Under the pieces are notes generated by a model that ran no database searches, was not told where the DNA came from, and saw nothing but the letters and a program-made list of their open reading frames with translations. Below are positions 25,978 through 34,865 of a stretch of DNA of 51,839 nt, piece by piece. The translations under genes were made by a program, and so were the position numbers. Numbering within the stretch: the stretch's first letter is position 1; the number at the start of each line of letters is the position of its first letter. The stretch is from an uncultured Bacteroidales bacterium (GTDB lineage: Bacteria > Bacteroidota > Bacteroidia > Bacteroidales > Marinilabiliaceae): NCBI GenBank assembly GCA_937892255.1, contig CALAUL010000095.1, positions 1 to 51,839 of the forward strand. Direction: 5' to 3'.

Positions 25978-26016
25978 AAGACGTATCGCCGGTGTTGAGG
26001 AGATACGTCTTTTTTT
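25978..26016 (+). terminator. Rho-independent terminator after the nucleoside kinase
   Basis: A 10-bp perfect stem (AAGACGTATC with GATACGTCTT) is followed at once by a run of T. It closes the tamB-tex-kinase unit. Confidence 0.88.
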
Positions 26017-26059
26017 GTTGGAAAGAATGACTATTTGTTGTTCGATAATCGGAAAACTA

Positions 26060-26090
26060 TTTGAATTTTAATTTATAATTTTTATGTTTG
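26060..26090 (+). promoter_or_regulatory. Consensus Bacteroidetes promoter of the V-ATPase operon
   Basis: TTTG (26060-26063), exactly 19 bases, then TATGTTTG (26083-26090): a full match to TTTG-N19-TAnnTTTG. The 5' leader before subunit E would be about 50 nt. Confidence 0.8.
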
Positions 26091-26147
26091 CTAATCGCAA
26101 AAGTGATGACAACAGAGAATTATTGAACCAATAAAATTAATGCCAAT

Positions 26148-26750
26148 ATGACAAAACTTCAGGAACTGACCGATAGGGTCTACAAAGAAGGTATCGAAAA
26201 GGCACAGCAAGAGGCCGGGAAAATAAAAGATGCCGCACAGCAAGAGGCCGATGCAATCCTGAAATCGGCACAACAAAAAGCAGAAACCATTATTTCAGAA
26301 GCACAGAAAAAAGCCGACGAACTACGTCGTAATACAGAGTCGGAGGTCAAGCTTGCACAGACGCAGGTATTAGGGACTATCAAAGCTTCGATAGAAAATC
26401 TTATTTGTACTAATGTGGCGGAGCCTGCGCTTAAAGAGGTCTTTGGTGATAAGGACTTTGTCGTAGAGATTGTTAAGAAGGCAGTGGAAGGCTTTGTACA
26501 GAAGGGTTCTGGAGATATTAAAGTTGTGCTTTCGGAGAAGGATTTGGCGTCGTTGGACTCTCGTATAGCAAATTCGTTTAAGGCAGAGATGTCTAAGGGT
26601 TTGGTCTTTGAGGCAGGAGCTGTGAAGAGTGGTTTCAGAATAGGACCTAAGGACGGCAGTTATTTCATTTCGTTTACGGAGCAGGATTTTGCAGGGTTCT
26701 TTAAGAGCTATATGCGTAGTAAGACATCTGAGCTTCTTTTCGGTAATTAG
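26148..26750 (+). CDS. atpE: V-type ATPase subunit E (peripheral stalk)
   Basis: This 200-residue protein has a long N-terminal alpha-helix (about 1-90) dense in Ala, Lys, Glu and Gln (EKAQQEAGKIKDAAQQEAD and similar), ending in a globular C-terminal part. That is the layout of subunit E of archaeal-type V/A-ATPases. It forms the peripheral stalk that keeps the A3B3 head from rotating. Subunit G/H, its normal coiled-coil partner, is not recognisable in the operon. It is the first gene, behind a consensus promoter. Confidence 0.85.
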   Translation: MTKLQELTDRVYKEGIEKAQQEAGKIKDAAQQEADAILKSAQQKAETIISEAQKKADELRRNTESEVKLAQTQVLGTIKASIENLICTNVAEPALKEVFGDKDFVVEIVKKAVEGFVQKGSGDIKVVLSEKDLASLDSRIANSFKAEMSKGLVFEAGAVKSGFRIGPKDGSYFISFTEQDFAGFFKSYMRSKTSELLFGN

Positions 26751-26771
26751 TGTTGCGAAGGAGAGTCATCT

Positions 26772-27395
26772 ATGAGTAGGAATTATTATTGTCTTGTTGC
26801 GGGTTTGCCGGATATGAAGCTTGGAGAGGTAGCTAAGGGGTTGCCTTCGGTGGATATGTTGCGAGCGGAGTTGCAAGAGGAGTTAGTGGCAGAGGATTCC
26901 AATCTTGTGGACATGCTATTTCTTCCATACGAGGAGCGAATAGAGCAAATGCGCGGGTGTGGTAATGCGTTTATGCGACGATATGCGGACTTCGATGTCA
27001 TGTTGCGTAATATACTTGTTGCATTGCAATGTCGCAAGTATGGTAGAGACGTTTCGGATATGTTGTATGGGGAGGACGATGTCGTAGAACAGCTGCGTAA
27101 GAGTCGTTTGCAGGATTTCGGTCTTAAGGGTGATGTTGCGCAGATGGACGATATACTGGCGATGTTTGAAACGCCAAATCTCGTTGAGAGAGAGATGAAG
27201 TTAGATGCTTTGCGTTGGAACTATATCGAAGAGGCAACGTTTTTCAATTATTTCGGTGTTGAGAAGTTGATAGCAGCGCTCTTGAAGCTCATGATGGTAC
27301 AACGTTGGGCTTCTCTCGATGAGGAGAAAGGTCGTGCGAGATTTGAAGATATTATCAATGAAATCAGACAATTAGCAAATTCAAAGATAGACTGA
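26772..27395 (+). CDS. DUF2764 protein, candidate V-ATPase central-stalk (C-like) component
   Basis: This 207-residue, mostly helical protein begins NYYCLVAGLPDM, characteristic of DUF2764, a family found with Bacteroidetes and spirochaete V-ATPases. Two helices stand out: DVMLRNILVALQCRKYG and NYIEEATFFNYFGVEKLIAALLKLMMVQRW. In archaeal-type operons the position between E and A is usually taken by subunits C and F. Neither is recognisable here, so this protein may replace subunit C (d/AC39), the socket joining the axle to the membrane ring. That role is inference; the family match is firm. Confidence 0.85.
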   Translation: MSRNYYCLVAGLPDMKLGEVAKGLPSVDMLRAELQEELVAEDSNLVDMLFLPYEERIEQMRGCGNAFMRRYADFDVMLRNILVALQCRKYGRDVSDMLYGEDDVVEQLRKSRLQDFGLKGDVAQMDDILAMFETPNLVEREMKLDALRWNYIEEATFFNYFGVEKLIAALLKLMMVQRWASLDEEKGRARFEDIINEIRQLANSKID

Positions 27396-27448
27396 TGTGT
27401 ATTTGGGTGCATGTCGGTAGAGAATATTGCTGAGTAATAGTTATAGAT

Positions 27449-29212
27449 ATGAATAAGAATAATAAGTCAACAGGTAGGGTAGCTGGTATCATTTCGAACC
27501 TTGTGACAATCAAGGTCTCTGGTCCTGTAGGGCAAAATGAGATATGCTTTATTAAGCACCCTGAGGCAGACTTAATGGCTGAGGTTATCAAGGTGCAAGG
27601 TGACTTTGCGTATGCTCAGGTTTTTGAGAGTACGCGCGGTCTAAAGGTAGGAACTGATGTAGTCTTTGAGGGTCACATGCTTGAGGCTACACTTGGTCCG
27701 GGTATTCTATCGCGCAACTACGATGGTTTGCAAAATGACCTTGATAAGATGAAAGGTGTATTCCTCAAACGAGGTGAATATACTGACCCATTGAACAGAG
27801 AGACGCTATGGGATTATAAGGGTATTGCAAAAGTCGGTGATGTGGTGACAGCTGGGTCTTGGCTTGGCGAAGTGGAAGAAAACCACATGCCACATAAGAT
27901 TATGGTGCCGTTCAAGATGACGGGACAGTATACTGTGGTAAAAGTCATTGAAGATGGTAAATATACGGTAGATGAGGTTGTAGCTGAGGTTAAAGATGCG
28001 GACGGTAATATATATCCACTTACTATGGTTCAGAAGTGGCCTGTCAAGAAAGCTGTTCGAGCATATAAGAGTAAGCCTCGTCCGTTTAAACTTCTTGAGA
28101 CAGGAGTGCGCTGTATGGATACGCTCAACCCTATTACGGAAGGAGGCACAGGCTTTATTCCTGGTCCGTTTGGTACGGGCAAGACAGTGCTACAGCATGC
28201 TATTTCGCAACAAGCAGAAGCAGATGTAGTGATAATAGCTGCATGTGGCGAACGTGCTAATGAGGTCGTGGAGATATTTACTGAATTTCCACATCTTGAT
28301 GACCCACGTACGGGCCGCAAACTCATGGAGCGTACTGTCATCATAGCCAATACTTCAAACATGCCTGTTGCAGCACGTGAGGCATCGGTATATACGGCAA
28401 TGACACTTGGTGAGTATTACCGTTCGATGGGACTTAGAGTTCTCTTGATGGCGGACTCTACATCTCGTTGGGCACAAGCATTGCGTGAGATGTCTAACCG
28501 CTTGGAAGAGCTACCAGGACAGGACGCATTCCCTATGGACCTTTCGGCTATTGTCTCGGGTTTCTATTCGCGAGCAGGTTATGTCTATTTGGATAATGGT
28601 GCAACGGGCTCTATCACGTTTATCGGAACAGTATCGCCTGCGGGAGGTAACCTTAAGGAACCCGTTACAGAGTCAACGCGTAAAGCAGCACGTTGTTTCT
28701 ATGGACTATCGCAAGCCAGAGCAGATAGCAAACGTTATCCAGCTATTGACGCCATAGACTCATATTCTAAATATCTGGAATATCCAGAACTTCAAGCATA
28801 CTTGGAGGAGAAAGTGGGAAGTGAATGGCTTGGCAATGTACTTGAAGCCAAAGACTACTTACTCCGAAGCAAGGAGGCTAAAGAGCAAATCAACATACTC
28901 GGAGATGATGGTGTGCCACTTGACTTCCATGAGAGGTTTTGGAACGGTGAACTTGTTGACTTTGTCATTCTGCAACAAGATGCCTTTGATAAGATAGATG
29001 CATCGACACCACTTGAGAGACAGCAATATATGCTTGAGAGCGTATTGAAGGTGATACGAGCTCCGATGAAGTTTGCTGAATTTGAAGAGGTGCAGAAGGT
29101 CTATAAGCAGATAATCAACCTCTACAAACAGATGAACTATGCGGAGTATCAGTCGGAGAAGTTTAAGAACTTCGAGTCGCAGATAAATGAAATCGTAGAT
29201 AGGCAATTGTAA
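27449..29212 (+). CDS. atpA: V-type ATPase catalytic subunit A
   Basis: This is a 587-residue catalytic subunit. The N-terminal beta-barrel (about 10-75) is followed by the non-homologous insert typical of subunit A (about 110-190), the P-loop GPFGTGKTV (about 235-243), the catalytic glutamate region CGERANEVVE, and SNMPVAAREASVYTAMTLGEYYRSMG. It hydrolyses or makes ATP at the A/B interface. It lies 53 bases after DUF2764 and 11 bases before subunit B. Confidence 0.97.
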   Translation: MNKNNKSTGRVAGIISNLVTIKVSGPVGQNEICFIKHPEADLMAEVIKVQGDFAYAQVFESTRGLKVGTDVVFEGHMLEATLGPGILSRNYDGLQNDLDKMKGVFLKRGEYTDPLNRETLWDYKGIAKVGDVVTAGSWLGEVEENHMPHKIMVPFKMTGQYTVVKVIEDGKYTVDEVVAEVKDADGNIYPLTMVQKWPVKKAVRAYKSKPRPFKLLETGVRCMDTLNPITEGGTGFIPGPFGTGKTVLQHAISQQAEADVVIIAACGERANEVVEIFTEFPHLDDPRTGRKLMERTVIIANTSNMPVAAREASVYTAMTLGEYYRSMGLRVLLMADSTSRWAQALREMSNRLEELPGQDAFPMDLSAIVSGFYSRAGYVYLDNGATGSITFIGTVSPAGGNLKEPVTESTRKAARCFYGLSQARADSKRYPAIDAIDSYSKYLEYPELQAYLEEKVGSEWLGNVLEAKDYLLRSKEAKEQINILGDDGVPLDFHERFWNGELVDFVILQQDAFDKIDASTPLERQQYMLESVLKVIRAPMKFAEFEEVQKVYKQIINLYKQMNYAEYQSEKFKNFESQINEIVDRQL

Positions 29213-29223
29213 AAGAGCATAAC

Positions 29224-30555
29224 ATGGAAACACAGGCTTTTCAGAAAGTATATACACATCTGACCAACATAACAAAAGCTACCATCTCCTTGAAAGCTAC
29301 TGATGTAGGAGCTGAGGAGATAGCCCTTGTCGATGGTCATTTGGCACAGGTAGTAAAGATAATGGGAGATGACGTCATCTTGCAGGTATTTGAAGGAACA
29401 GAAGGCATACGCACCGATGCGGAGGTAGTATTCTTGGGACGTCCACCACAGCTCAAAGTGAGCGATGCACTCGCTGGTCGTTTTTTCAATGCCTTTGGAG
29501 ACCCTATCGACGGTGGACCTGCAGTTGAAGGAGAGATACGTGATATAGGTTCGCCATCAGTCAACCCAGTACGTCGCAAACAACCATCACAACTTATCGC
29601 AACAGGTATAGCAGGTATAGACCTTAATAATACCCTTGTGACGGGACAGAAGATTCCTTTCTTCGCTGACCCAGACCAACCATACAACCAAGTGATGGCC
29701 AATGTAGCACTACGTGCTCAAGCAGATAAGATAATACTCGGTGGCATGGGCTTGACCAACGATGACTATCTCTACTTCAAGAACGTCTTTGACAATGCAG
29801 GCGCACTTGACCGCATCATAAGCTTTGTCAATACCACAGACAACCCTCCAGTAGAACGTCTCTTGGTACCAGACATGGCACTTACAGCAGCGGAATACTT
29901 TGCCGTAGATAAGAATGAGAAAGTCCTTGTACTTCTCACCGACATGACACTCTATGCTGACGCCTTGGCTATCGTATCCAACCGTATGGACCAGATACCA
30001 TCTAAGGACTCAATGCCGGGCTCGTTGTACTCTGACTTGGCTAAGATATATGAGAAAGCCGTTCAGTTCCCTGAAGGAGGTTCGATAACTATCATAGCCG
30101 TTACGACACTCAACGGAGGCGACATCACACATGCTATACCTGACAATACAGGATATATCACAGAGGGACAGCTCTTCTTGCGTCGTGACTCAGAGATAGG
30201 TAAAGTTATCGTTGACCCATTCCGTTCGCTCTCTCGTTTGAAACAGCTTGTTTCGGGTAAGCAGACACGTAAAGACCATCCACAAGTGATGAACGCTGCC
30301 ATACGTCTATACAGTGACGCAGCCAATGCACGCACAAAGATGGAAAACGGATTTGACCTGACAGACTATGACAACAGAACACTTGACTTCGCACGTGAGT
30401 ACTCAGACCAGATACTTGCTATCGATGTCAATGTTGACACTACGGAGATGCTTGATATCACGTGGAGCCTGTTCCGTAAATACTTCAAAGCAGAAGAGGT
30501 CGCCATAAAACAAGAATTTATGGACCTTTATTGGAATGACAAACAGAATTCTTAA
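29224..30555 (+). CDS. atpB: V-type ATPase regulatory subunit B
   Basis: This is a 443-residue non-catalytic nucleotide-binding-fold subunit that alternates with A in the hexameric head. Typical blocks: GRFFNAFGDPIDGGP, a degenerate P-loop region FFADPDQPYNQVMANVALRAQ, LLTDMTLYADALAIVSNRMDQIPSKDSMPG with the arginine expected at the catalytic interface, and PDNTGYITEGQLFL. Length and order (A then B) are standard for the family. Confidence 0.96.
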   Translation: METQAFQKVYTHLTNITKATISLKATDVGAEEIALVDGHLAQVVKIMGDDVILQVFEGTEGIRTDAEVVFLGRPPQLKVSDALAGRFFNAFGDPIDGGPAVEGEIRDIGSPSVNPVRRKQPSQLIATGIAGIDLNNTLVTGQKIPFFADPDQPYNQVMANVALRAQADKIILGGMGLTNDDYLYFKNVFDNAGALDRIISFVNTTDNPPVERLLVPDMALTAAEYFAVDKNEKVLVLLTDMTLYADALAIVSNRMDQIPSKDSMPGSLYSDLAKIYEKAVQFPEGGSITIIAVTTLNGGDITHAIPDNTGYITEGQLFLRRDSEIGKVIVDPFRSLSRLKQLVSGKQTRKDHPQVMNAAIRLYSDAANARTKMENGFDLTDYDNRTLDFAREYSDQILAIDVNVDTTEMLDITWSLFRKYFKAEEVAIKQEFMDLYWNDKQNS

Positions 30556-30599
30556 CCTCCTGAGAGGCTGATGAATTGAAATGAGAATGATAATAGATT

Positions 30600-31199
30600 A
30601 TGGCTATCGAATTTCAATATAATAAGACATCGCTGCAAGGGTTGGAGAAACAACTCAAGGTCAGAGAACGAGCTTTGCCGACTTTGAAGAATAAGGAATC
30701 AGCACTACGTATAGAGGTGAAGAAAGCTAAGGACATGGCAGAAGAACTCGACGAAAAACTGGCACATCAAATGTCGCAATTTGATGACATGGTACGTCTG
30801 TGGGGTGAATTTGATATGGACTTGGTAAGCATAAAAGATGTGCACTTGAGCTTTAAAAAGCTGGCTGGCGTGATGACCCCAATGCTTGAATCTATAGACT
30901 ACGAAGTGAAGGACTTCTCTATGGTAGAATCGCCACTGTGGACATTAGATGGAGTAGAGATGATAAAGGGGCTTGCACAAATAGCCATAGAACGAGAGAT
31001 ATTCGTAAGCAAGATGGAACGTCTCGACTATGCACGCAAGAAAACTACGCAGAAAGTTAACCTCTATGAGAAAGTGCAGATACCAGGATTCAATGACGCT
31101 GTGAGGAAAATCAAACGTTTCCTTGAAGACGAAGAGAATCTCTCTAAATCTGCGCAGAAGATAGTCAAGAGTAAAAAAGAGAAGGAGGTGTCGCTATGA
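30600..31199 (+). CDS. atpD: V-type ATPase subunit D (central axle)
   Basis: This is a 199-residue protein of two long antiparallel helices (about 10-75 and 130-190) rich in Lys, Glu and Leu, as in the rotary shaft subunit D. The start IEFQYNKTSLQGLEKQLKVRERALPTLKNKE is typical. It rotates inside the A3B3 head. Its usual partner F is not found in the operon. The end overlaps subunit I by 4 nt, so translation is coupled. Confidence 0.9.
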   Translation: MAIEFQYNKTSLQGLEKQLKVRERALPTLKNKESALRIEVKKAKDMAEELDEKLAHQMSQFDDMVRLWGEFDMDLVSIKDVHLSFKKLAGVMTPMLESIDYEVKDFSMVESPLWTLDGVEMIKGLAQIAIEREIFVSKMERLDYARKKTTQKVNLYEKVQIPGFNDAVRKIKRFLEDEENLSKSAQKIVKSKKEKEVSL

Positions 31200-33049
31200 T
31201 AGTGAATATGTATCGCTATTCGTTTATGGTCTTCCATGACGATTATGCCACGTTTCTTGACAAGCTAAGAGACGCAGGAGTACTACATATCAAAGAGCGT
31301 GAGCACGAACCCTCTGCGGATATGCAAGAACTTATGCGCCTTAAAGTGGAAGTGTCTCGTGTGGCTACGCAACTTGAAGCTCAGCAAGATAGTGATGAGA
31401 AACAGTCGGCAATCGCACTGACTAAAGAGGGAGAAGAACTCATGGACGATATCAAGATGACACAGAGTCGTCTTGAACAACTTGACATACAGATAGACGC
31501 TTGTCAACGAGACCTTGACGCTTATAAGATATGGGGAAGTGACAAACTATCCTCGGACGCAATATCACGTTTGCAGAGTGCTGGTATCGAAGTCAAGCTT
31601 TACAAATGCTCTAAGTCACAACTATCTGAGGAATGGACAGAGCAATATGCAACGGAAGTGGTGACAGAGATAGGTGGAATGTGCTATTTCGTAGCATTTG
31701 GCTTTGCAGACATGCCTATGGCAAATATTAATGTAGAGGAGGTCGTACTACCAGAACGTAGTTGTGAGGAACTACACACACTATTGTCTGGCCATATGGC
31801 AGAAGTAGAGCAATTGCGGGAAAAGATGACATCCTATGTGACCTTTGCACCAGAGGCATTGCGCCGATATGAGTCGCAGGTAACTGATACGCTTCAGTAT
31901 ATGATGGTACATCAGAATACCGATGATGTAGTAGAGGGTAAAGTCAAAATCTTAGAAGGTTATGTGCCAGAGGACTCAACAGACGAACTTGATAAATGGC
32001 TTGAACAGGAGAGTGTTGTCTATATGAAAGAGGAGACAACGACGGAAGAAGAACCACCTATCAAGTTGCGTAATATTTGGTTTTCTAAACTCTTCGAACC
32101 CATCACTGAGATGTTCTCGTTGCCTAACTATGGCGAACTTGACCCAACACCACTCTTTGCGCCCTTCTTCATGCTATTCTTCGGTCTCTGTTTGGGCGAT
32201 GCAGGCTATGGTATGCTTGTACTTATAGCAGCCTTGATAGCAAAGAAGAAGTTGGGAGAGAAAATGAGAGGTTATTGCAATCTTGGTGTTGTACTCGGTC
32301 TTGCAACTATTGTTGTGTCGCTTATGACAGGCATGGTCTTTGGTATAGACTTGTCAGACCCTGCATACGGGGTGCCCGAGGGCATACGTAGTCTCTTCAT
32401 AGCAGATCGTAACTTCACGATAGCAGGTTATTCGCCTATGATGGTTATAGCCGTCATATTAGGCCTTGTGCAAATACTCTTTGGTATGTGTGTCAATGCA
32501 GCGAAGATAACCAAACAATCAGGTGGTAAGTATGCTATATCGACGATATGTTGGGTATTGATATTGCCTATCATGGCCATCACATGGGGACTCCCTGCAA
32601 TAGGAATAGAATATTCGCCTATCATAGGATATGCACTTTATGCAGTGATAGCACTTTGTGCAGTAGGTATACTCTTTTACAACTCGCCCGACTCAAGTCT
32701 TATTGGCAATTTAGGCTCAGGACTATGGACAACATATAATATGGCAACAGGTCTTTTGGGTGACACACTATCGTACATTCGTCTCTTTGCATTAGGCCTT
32801 ACAGGTGGTATATTGGGAGGAGTCTTTAATAGTATGGCTATGCAAGCAGGAGACGGATTGCCTTGGTATGCTAAGTTTATCGTTATGCTTCTCATTCTGC
32901 TTGTAGGACATGCGATAAACATAGGTTTGTGTCTGATAGGAGCCTTTGTTCATCCTATGCGTCTGACCTTTGTTGAGTTCTACAAGAACGCAGGCTTTGA
33001 AGGCGGAGGCAAGGAATACAACCCATTTAGAAATAGTGAGATAAAGTAA
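31196..33049 (+). CDS. atpI: V-type ATPase membrane subunit I (a-subunit)
   Basis: This 617-residue protein has an N-terminal cytoplasmic half (about 1-300) containing coiled-coil helices that bind the peripheral stalks, and a C-terminal half with about seven or eight membrane helices. SYIRLFALGLTGGILGGVFN near residue 525-545 carries the conserved arginine that faces the rotor ring. It forms the ion half-channels. It overlaps subunit D by 4 nt and is followed by the rotor gene after 38 bases. Confidence 0.95.
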   Translation: MIVNMYRYSFMVFHDDYATFLDKLRDAGVLHIKEREHEPSADMQELMRLKVEVSRVATQLEAQQDSDEKQSAIALTKEGEELMDDIKMTQSRLEQLDIQIDACQRDLDAYKIWGSDKLSSDAISRLQSAGIEVKLYKCSKSQLSEEWTEQYATEVVTEIGGMCYFVAFGFADMPMANINVEEVVLPERSCEELHTLLSGHMAEVEQLREKMTSYVTFAPEALRRYESQVTDTLQYMMVHQNTDDVVEGKVKILEGYVPEDSTDELDKWLEQESVVYMKEETTTEEEPPIKLRNIWFSKLFEPITEMFSLPNYGELDPTPLFAPFFMLFFGLCLGDAGYGMLVLIAALIAKKKLGEKMRGYCNLGVVLGLATIVVSLMTGMVFGIDLSDPAYGVPEGIRSLFIADRNFTIAGYSPMMVIAVILGLVQILFGMCVNAAKITKQSGGKYAISTICWVLILPIMAITWGLPAIGIEYSPIIGYALYAVIALCAVGILFYNSPDSSLIGNLGSGLWTTYNMATGLLGDTLSYIRLFALGLTGGILGGVFNSMAMQAGDGLPWYAKFIVMLLILLVGHAINIGLCLIGAFVHPMRLTFVEFYKNAGFEGGGKEYNPFRNSEIK

Positions 33050-33087
33050 ACAAAACAATAGAATAACATTTAAAAGATTAATAAAAC

Positions 33088-33534
33088 ATGGAACCAATAG
33101 TATTAGCTTATTTGGGAATAGCACTTGTTGTTGCGTTGTCAGGCATAGGAAGTGCGTATGGAGTAACAATTTGTGGTAGTGCAGCCGTTGGAGCAATGAA
33201 GAAGAATGCAGGTGCAACGGGTTCGTACATTGCATTGTCTGCGTTGCCATCATCACAGGGACTCTATGGCTTTGTGGGCTTCTTTATGTTGCAGAGCTTT
33301 TTGACAGCTGAGATAACATGGTTTACAGCAGCAGCTGTATTTGGAGCAGGATTGGGCTTAGGCTTAGTTGCACTCTTTTCGGCTATACGTCAGGCACAAG
33401 TATGTGCTAATGGTATCGTAGCAATAGGTTCGGGACATAATGTCTTTGGAACAACGATGGTGCTTGCGGTATTCCCTGAGTTGTATGCTATTTTGGGTTT
33501 GCTCGTGTTGATATTGATATCAACAGGTTTGTAA
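33088..33534 (+). CDS. atpK: V-type ATPase rotor subunit K, Na+-type site
   Basis: This is a 148-residue, four-helix (two fused hairpins) rotor-ring proteolipid. Only the second hairpin carries the ion carboxylate, E131 in VFPELYA; the first has Q57 in LPSSQGLYGF. The positions L53, S56, Q57, Q102 and E131 match, with a constant shift of eight residues, the Na+ ligands of Enterococcus hirae NtpK (L61, T64, Q65, Q110, E139). Only Thr is changed, to Ser. Na+ translocation is therefore likely. It is the last gene of the operon. Confidence 0.95.
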   Translation: MEPIVLAYLGIALVVALSGIGSAYGVTICGSAAVGAMKKNAGATGSYIALSALPSSQGLYGFVGFFMLQSFLTAEITWFTAAAVFGAGLGLGLVALFSAIRQAQVCANGIVAIGSGHNVFGTTMVLAVFPELYAILGLLVLILISTGL

Positions 33535-33567
33535 TATCTGAAATAGACACTATAGGACATTTAAGAA

Positions 33568-33600
33568 ATGTGCCATGCTCAGAGAATGAGTATGGCACAT
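33568..33600 (+). terminator. Stem-loop ending the V-ATPase operon
   Basis: ATGTGCCAT pairs with ATGGCACAT, extended past one mismatch by CTC/GAG. It lies 33 bases past the stop codon. There is no strong T-run, so it may be a terminator or a 3'-end stabiliser. Confidence 0.55.
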
Positions 33601-33666
33601 TGTCATTAGACAACTATTCATATTTATGGAAAGTTATAGTGATTCGGTGAGATCACTGTGTAACTA

Positions 33667-33784
33667 TCTGAAATACTAACCGAAGGGACAAACATCTTAG
33701 CTAATGTTGCTATTTCGTCAAGTCTTTCTTTAGGAATCTTCCATATAGTCTGTAGAGGAGGAAACATCTATCTATAGTGTGACT
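33667..33784 (-). pseudogene. Decayed copy of the 3' end of the radical SAM gene
   Basis: Read on the minus strand this stretch encodes PLQTIWKIPKERLDEIA and then about 15 further matching residues, closely matching the C-terminus (PLQTMWKISKERLDEIG onward) of the intact radical SAM protein at 34866-35642. An in-frame stop and a small indel lie just upstream, and no start or cluster-binding part is present. The nucleotide match runs about 115 bases. The Rpn gene lies between the two copies, which are in the same orientation. Confidence 0.85.
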
Positions 33785-33898
33785 TTTGGATTAAAGGCAG
33801 AGAGTATACGAATATGTGGAAACAAAAAAGGAGGAGACAAGCTGTTATTAAATGATTTTGTATATATTTGCAATATAGAACGATAAAGGACGATAGGT
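33785..33898. other. Spacer upstream of the Rpn-type gene
   Basis: Short spacer with no ORF. It holds a -7-like element TATATTTG at 33863-33870 without a proper upstream TTTG, and a small repeated segment (ACGATA twice) just before the start codon. Confidence 0.35.
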
Positions 33899-34750
33899 AT
33901 GGCAGATTATATACGATTTGATTGGGCAATGAAACGTCTGCTTCGCGACAAGGCGAACTATGGCGTTATAGAGGGTTTGTTGACAACACTTCTAAATGAG
34001 AAGATTACTATTCGTCGAATGTTGGAGAGTGAAAGTAATCAAGAAGAGGAGTATGACAAATCGAATCGAGTAGATATACTTGCCGAAGACAGTAAAGGTC
34101 GATTGATACTATTTGAGATACAGAATAACAATGAGTATGCATATTTTCAGAGAATGCTCTTTGGAGTATCAAAGTTGGTGACCGAATATATTAGACGAGG
34201 TCAAGGTTATGAGAATATACGTAAGATATATAGTATCAATATCGTTTATTTTGCATTGGGAGCAGAGAAGGATATAGTCTATCATGGAACAACAGAGTTT
34301 AGAGGAATTCACAATAATGACATTTTGCAACTGTCGCCATTCCAGCGAGAGAAGTTTGAAGTGGATACAGTCAGTCAGTTGTACCCTGAGTACTATATAC
34401 TTCGAGTTAACGACTTTGATAAGTGGTCTAAGTATCCTCTAGAACAATGGATATACTTTTTAAATACAGGAGATATTCCAGAGGATGCTGATGCGCCAGG
34501 ATTAGGAGAAGCCAGAAAACGGTTGGCAATCGACTTGCTCTCAAAAGCTGAAAAGAATGCATATTATCGTCATTTGGATAATGTCGTTATACTTAGAGAT
34601 AATATCACTACGGAACGAGCAGAAGGACGAGCAGAAGGACGAGCAGAAGAAAAACTAGAGATAGCACGAAACCTTAAGGCATGCGGTGTAGATGTGGTGA
34701 CAATAATGTCTGCTACTGGTTTGTCTGCAGAAGAGGTAGAAAAAGCATAA
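33899..34750 (+). CDS. Rpn-family PD-(D/E)XK nuclease / putative transposase
   Basis: This 283-residue protein is of the PD-(D/E)XK nuclease family transposase group (Rpn/RpnC-like). The start FDWAMKRLLRDKANYGVIEGLL is typical. The nuclease core is D74 in NRVDILAED followed by FEIQ (E and Q in the ExQ position). The C-terminal tail contains the EGRAEGRAEEK repeat, from a 12-base DNA repeat near 34619-34650, and then a short helix-turn-helix-like segment. Relatives stimulate recombination or act in defence; mobility has not been shown for most. It is flanked by duplicated radical SAM sequence. Confidence 0.88.
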   Translation: MADYIRFDWAMKRLLRDKANYGVIEGLLTTLLNEKITIRRMLESESNQEEEYDKSNRVDILAEDSKGRLILFEIQNNNEYAYFQRMLFGVSKLVTEYIRRGQGYENIRKIYSINIVYFALGAEKDIVYHGTTEFRGIHNNDILQLSPFQREKFEVDTVSQLYPEYYILRVNDFDKWSKYPLEQWIYFLNTGDIPEDADAPGLGEARKRLAIDLLSKAEKNAYYRHLDNVVILRDNITTERAEGRAEGRAEEKLEIARNLKACGVDVVTIMSATGLSAEEVEKA

Positions 34751-34815
34751 GCAGAGTCATAGTGCCTGCATGGGATAATAGCAAAATAGACACTTTGCAA
34801 TAAGGATAGTATAAT

Positions 34816-34847
34816 AAAGGTCGACCCGAAAGTGGGGGTTGACCTTT
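34816..34847. terminator. Bidirectional terminator between convergent genes
   Basis: AAAGGTC-ACCC pairs with GGGT-GACCTTT with one internal mismatch and a 6-8-nt loop. It is followed on the plus side by a T-run. It lies between the Rpn gene and the convergent radical SAM gene. Confidence 0.8.
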
Positions 34848-34865
34848 AGTTTTTTATTGCTTTTA

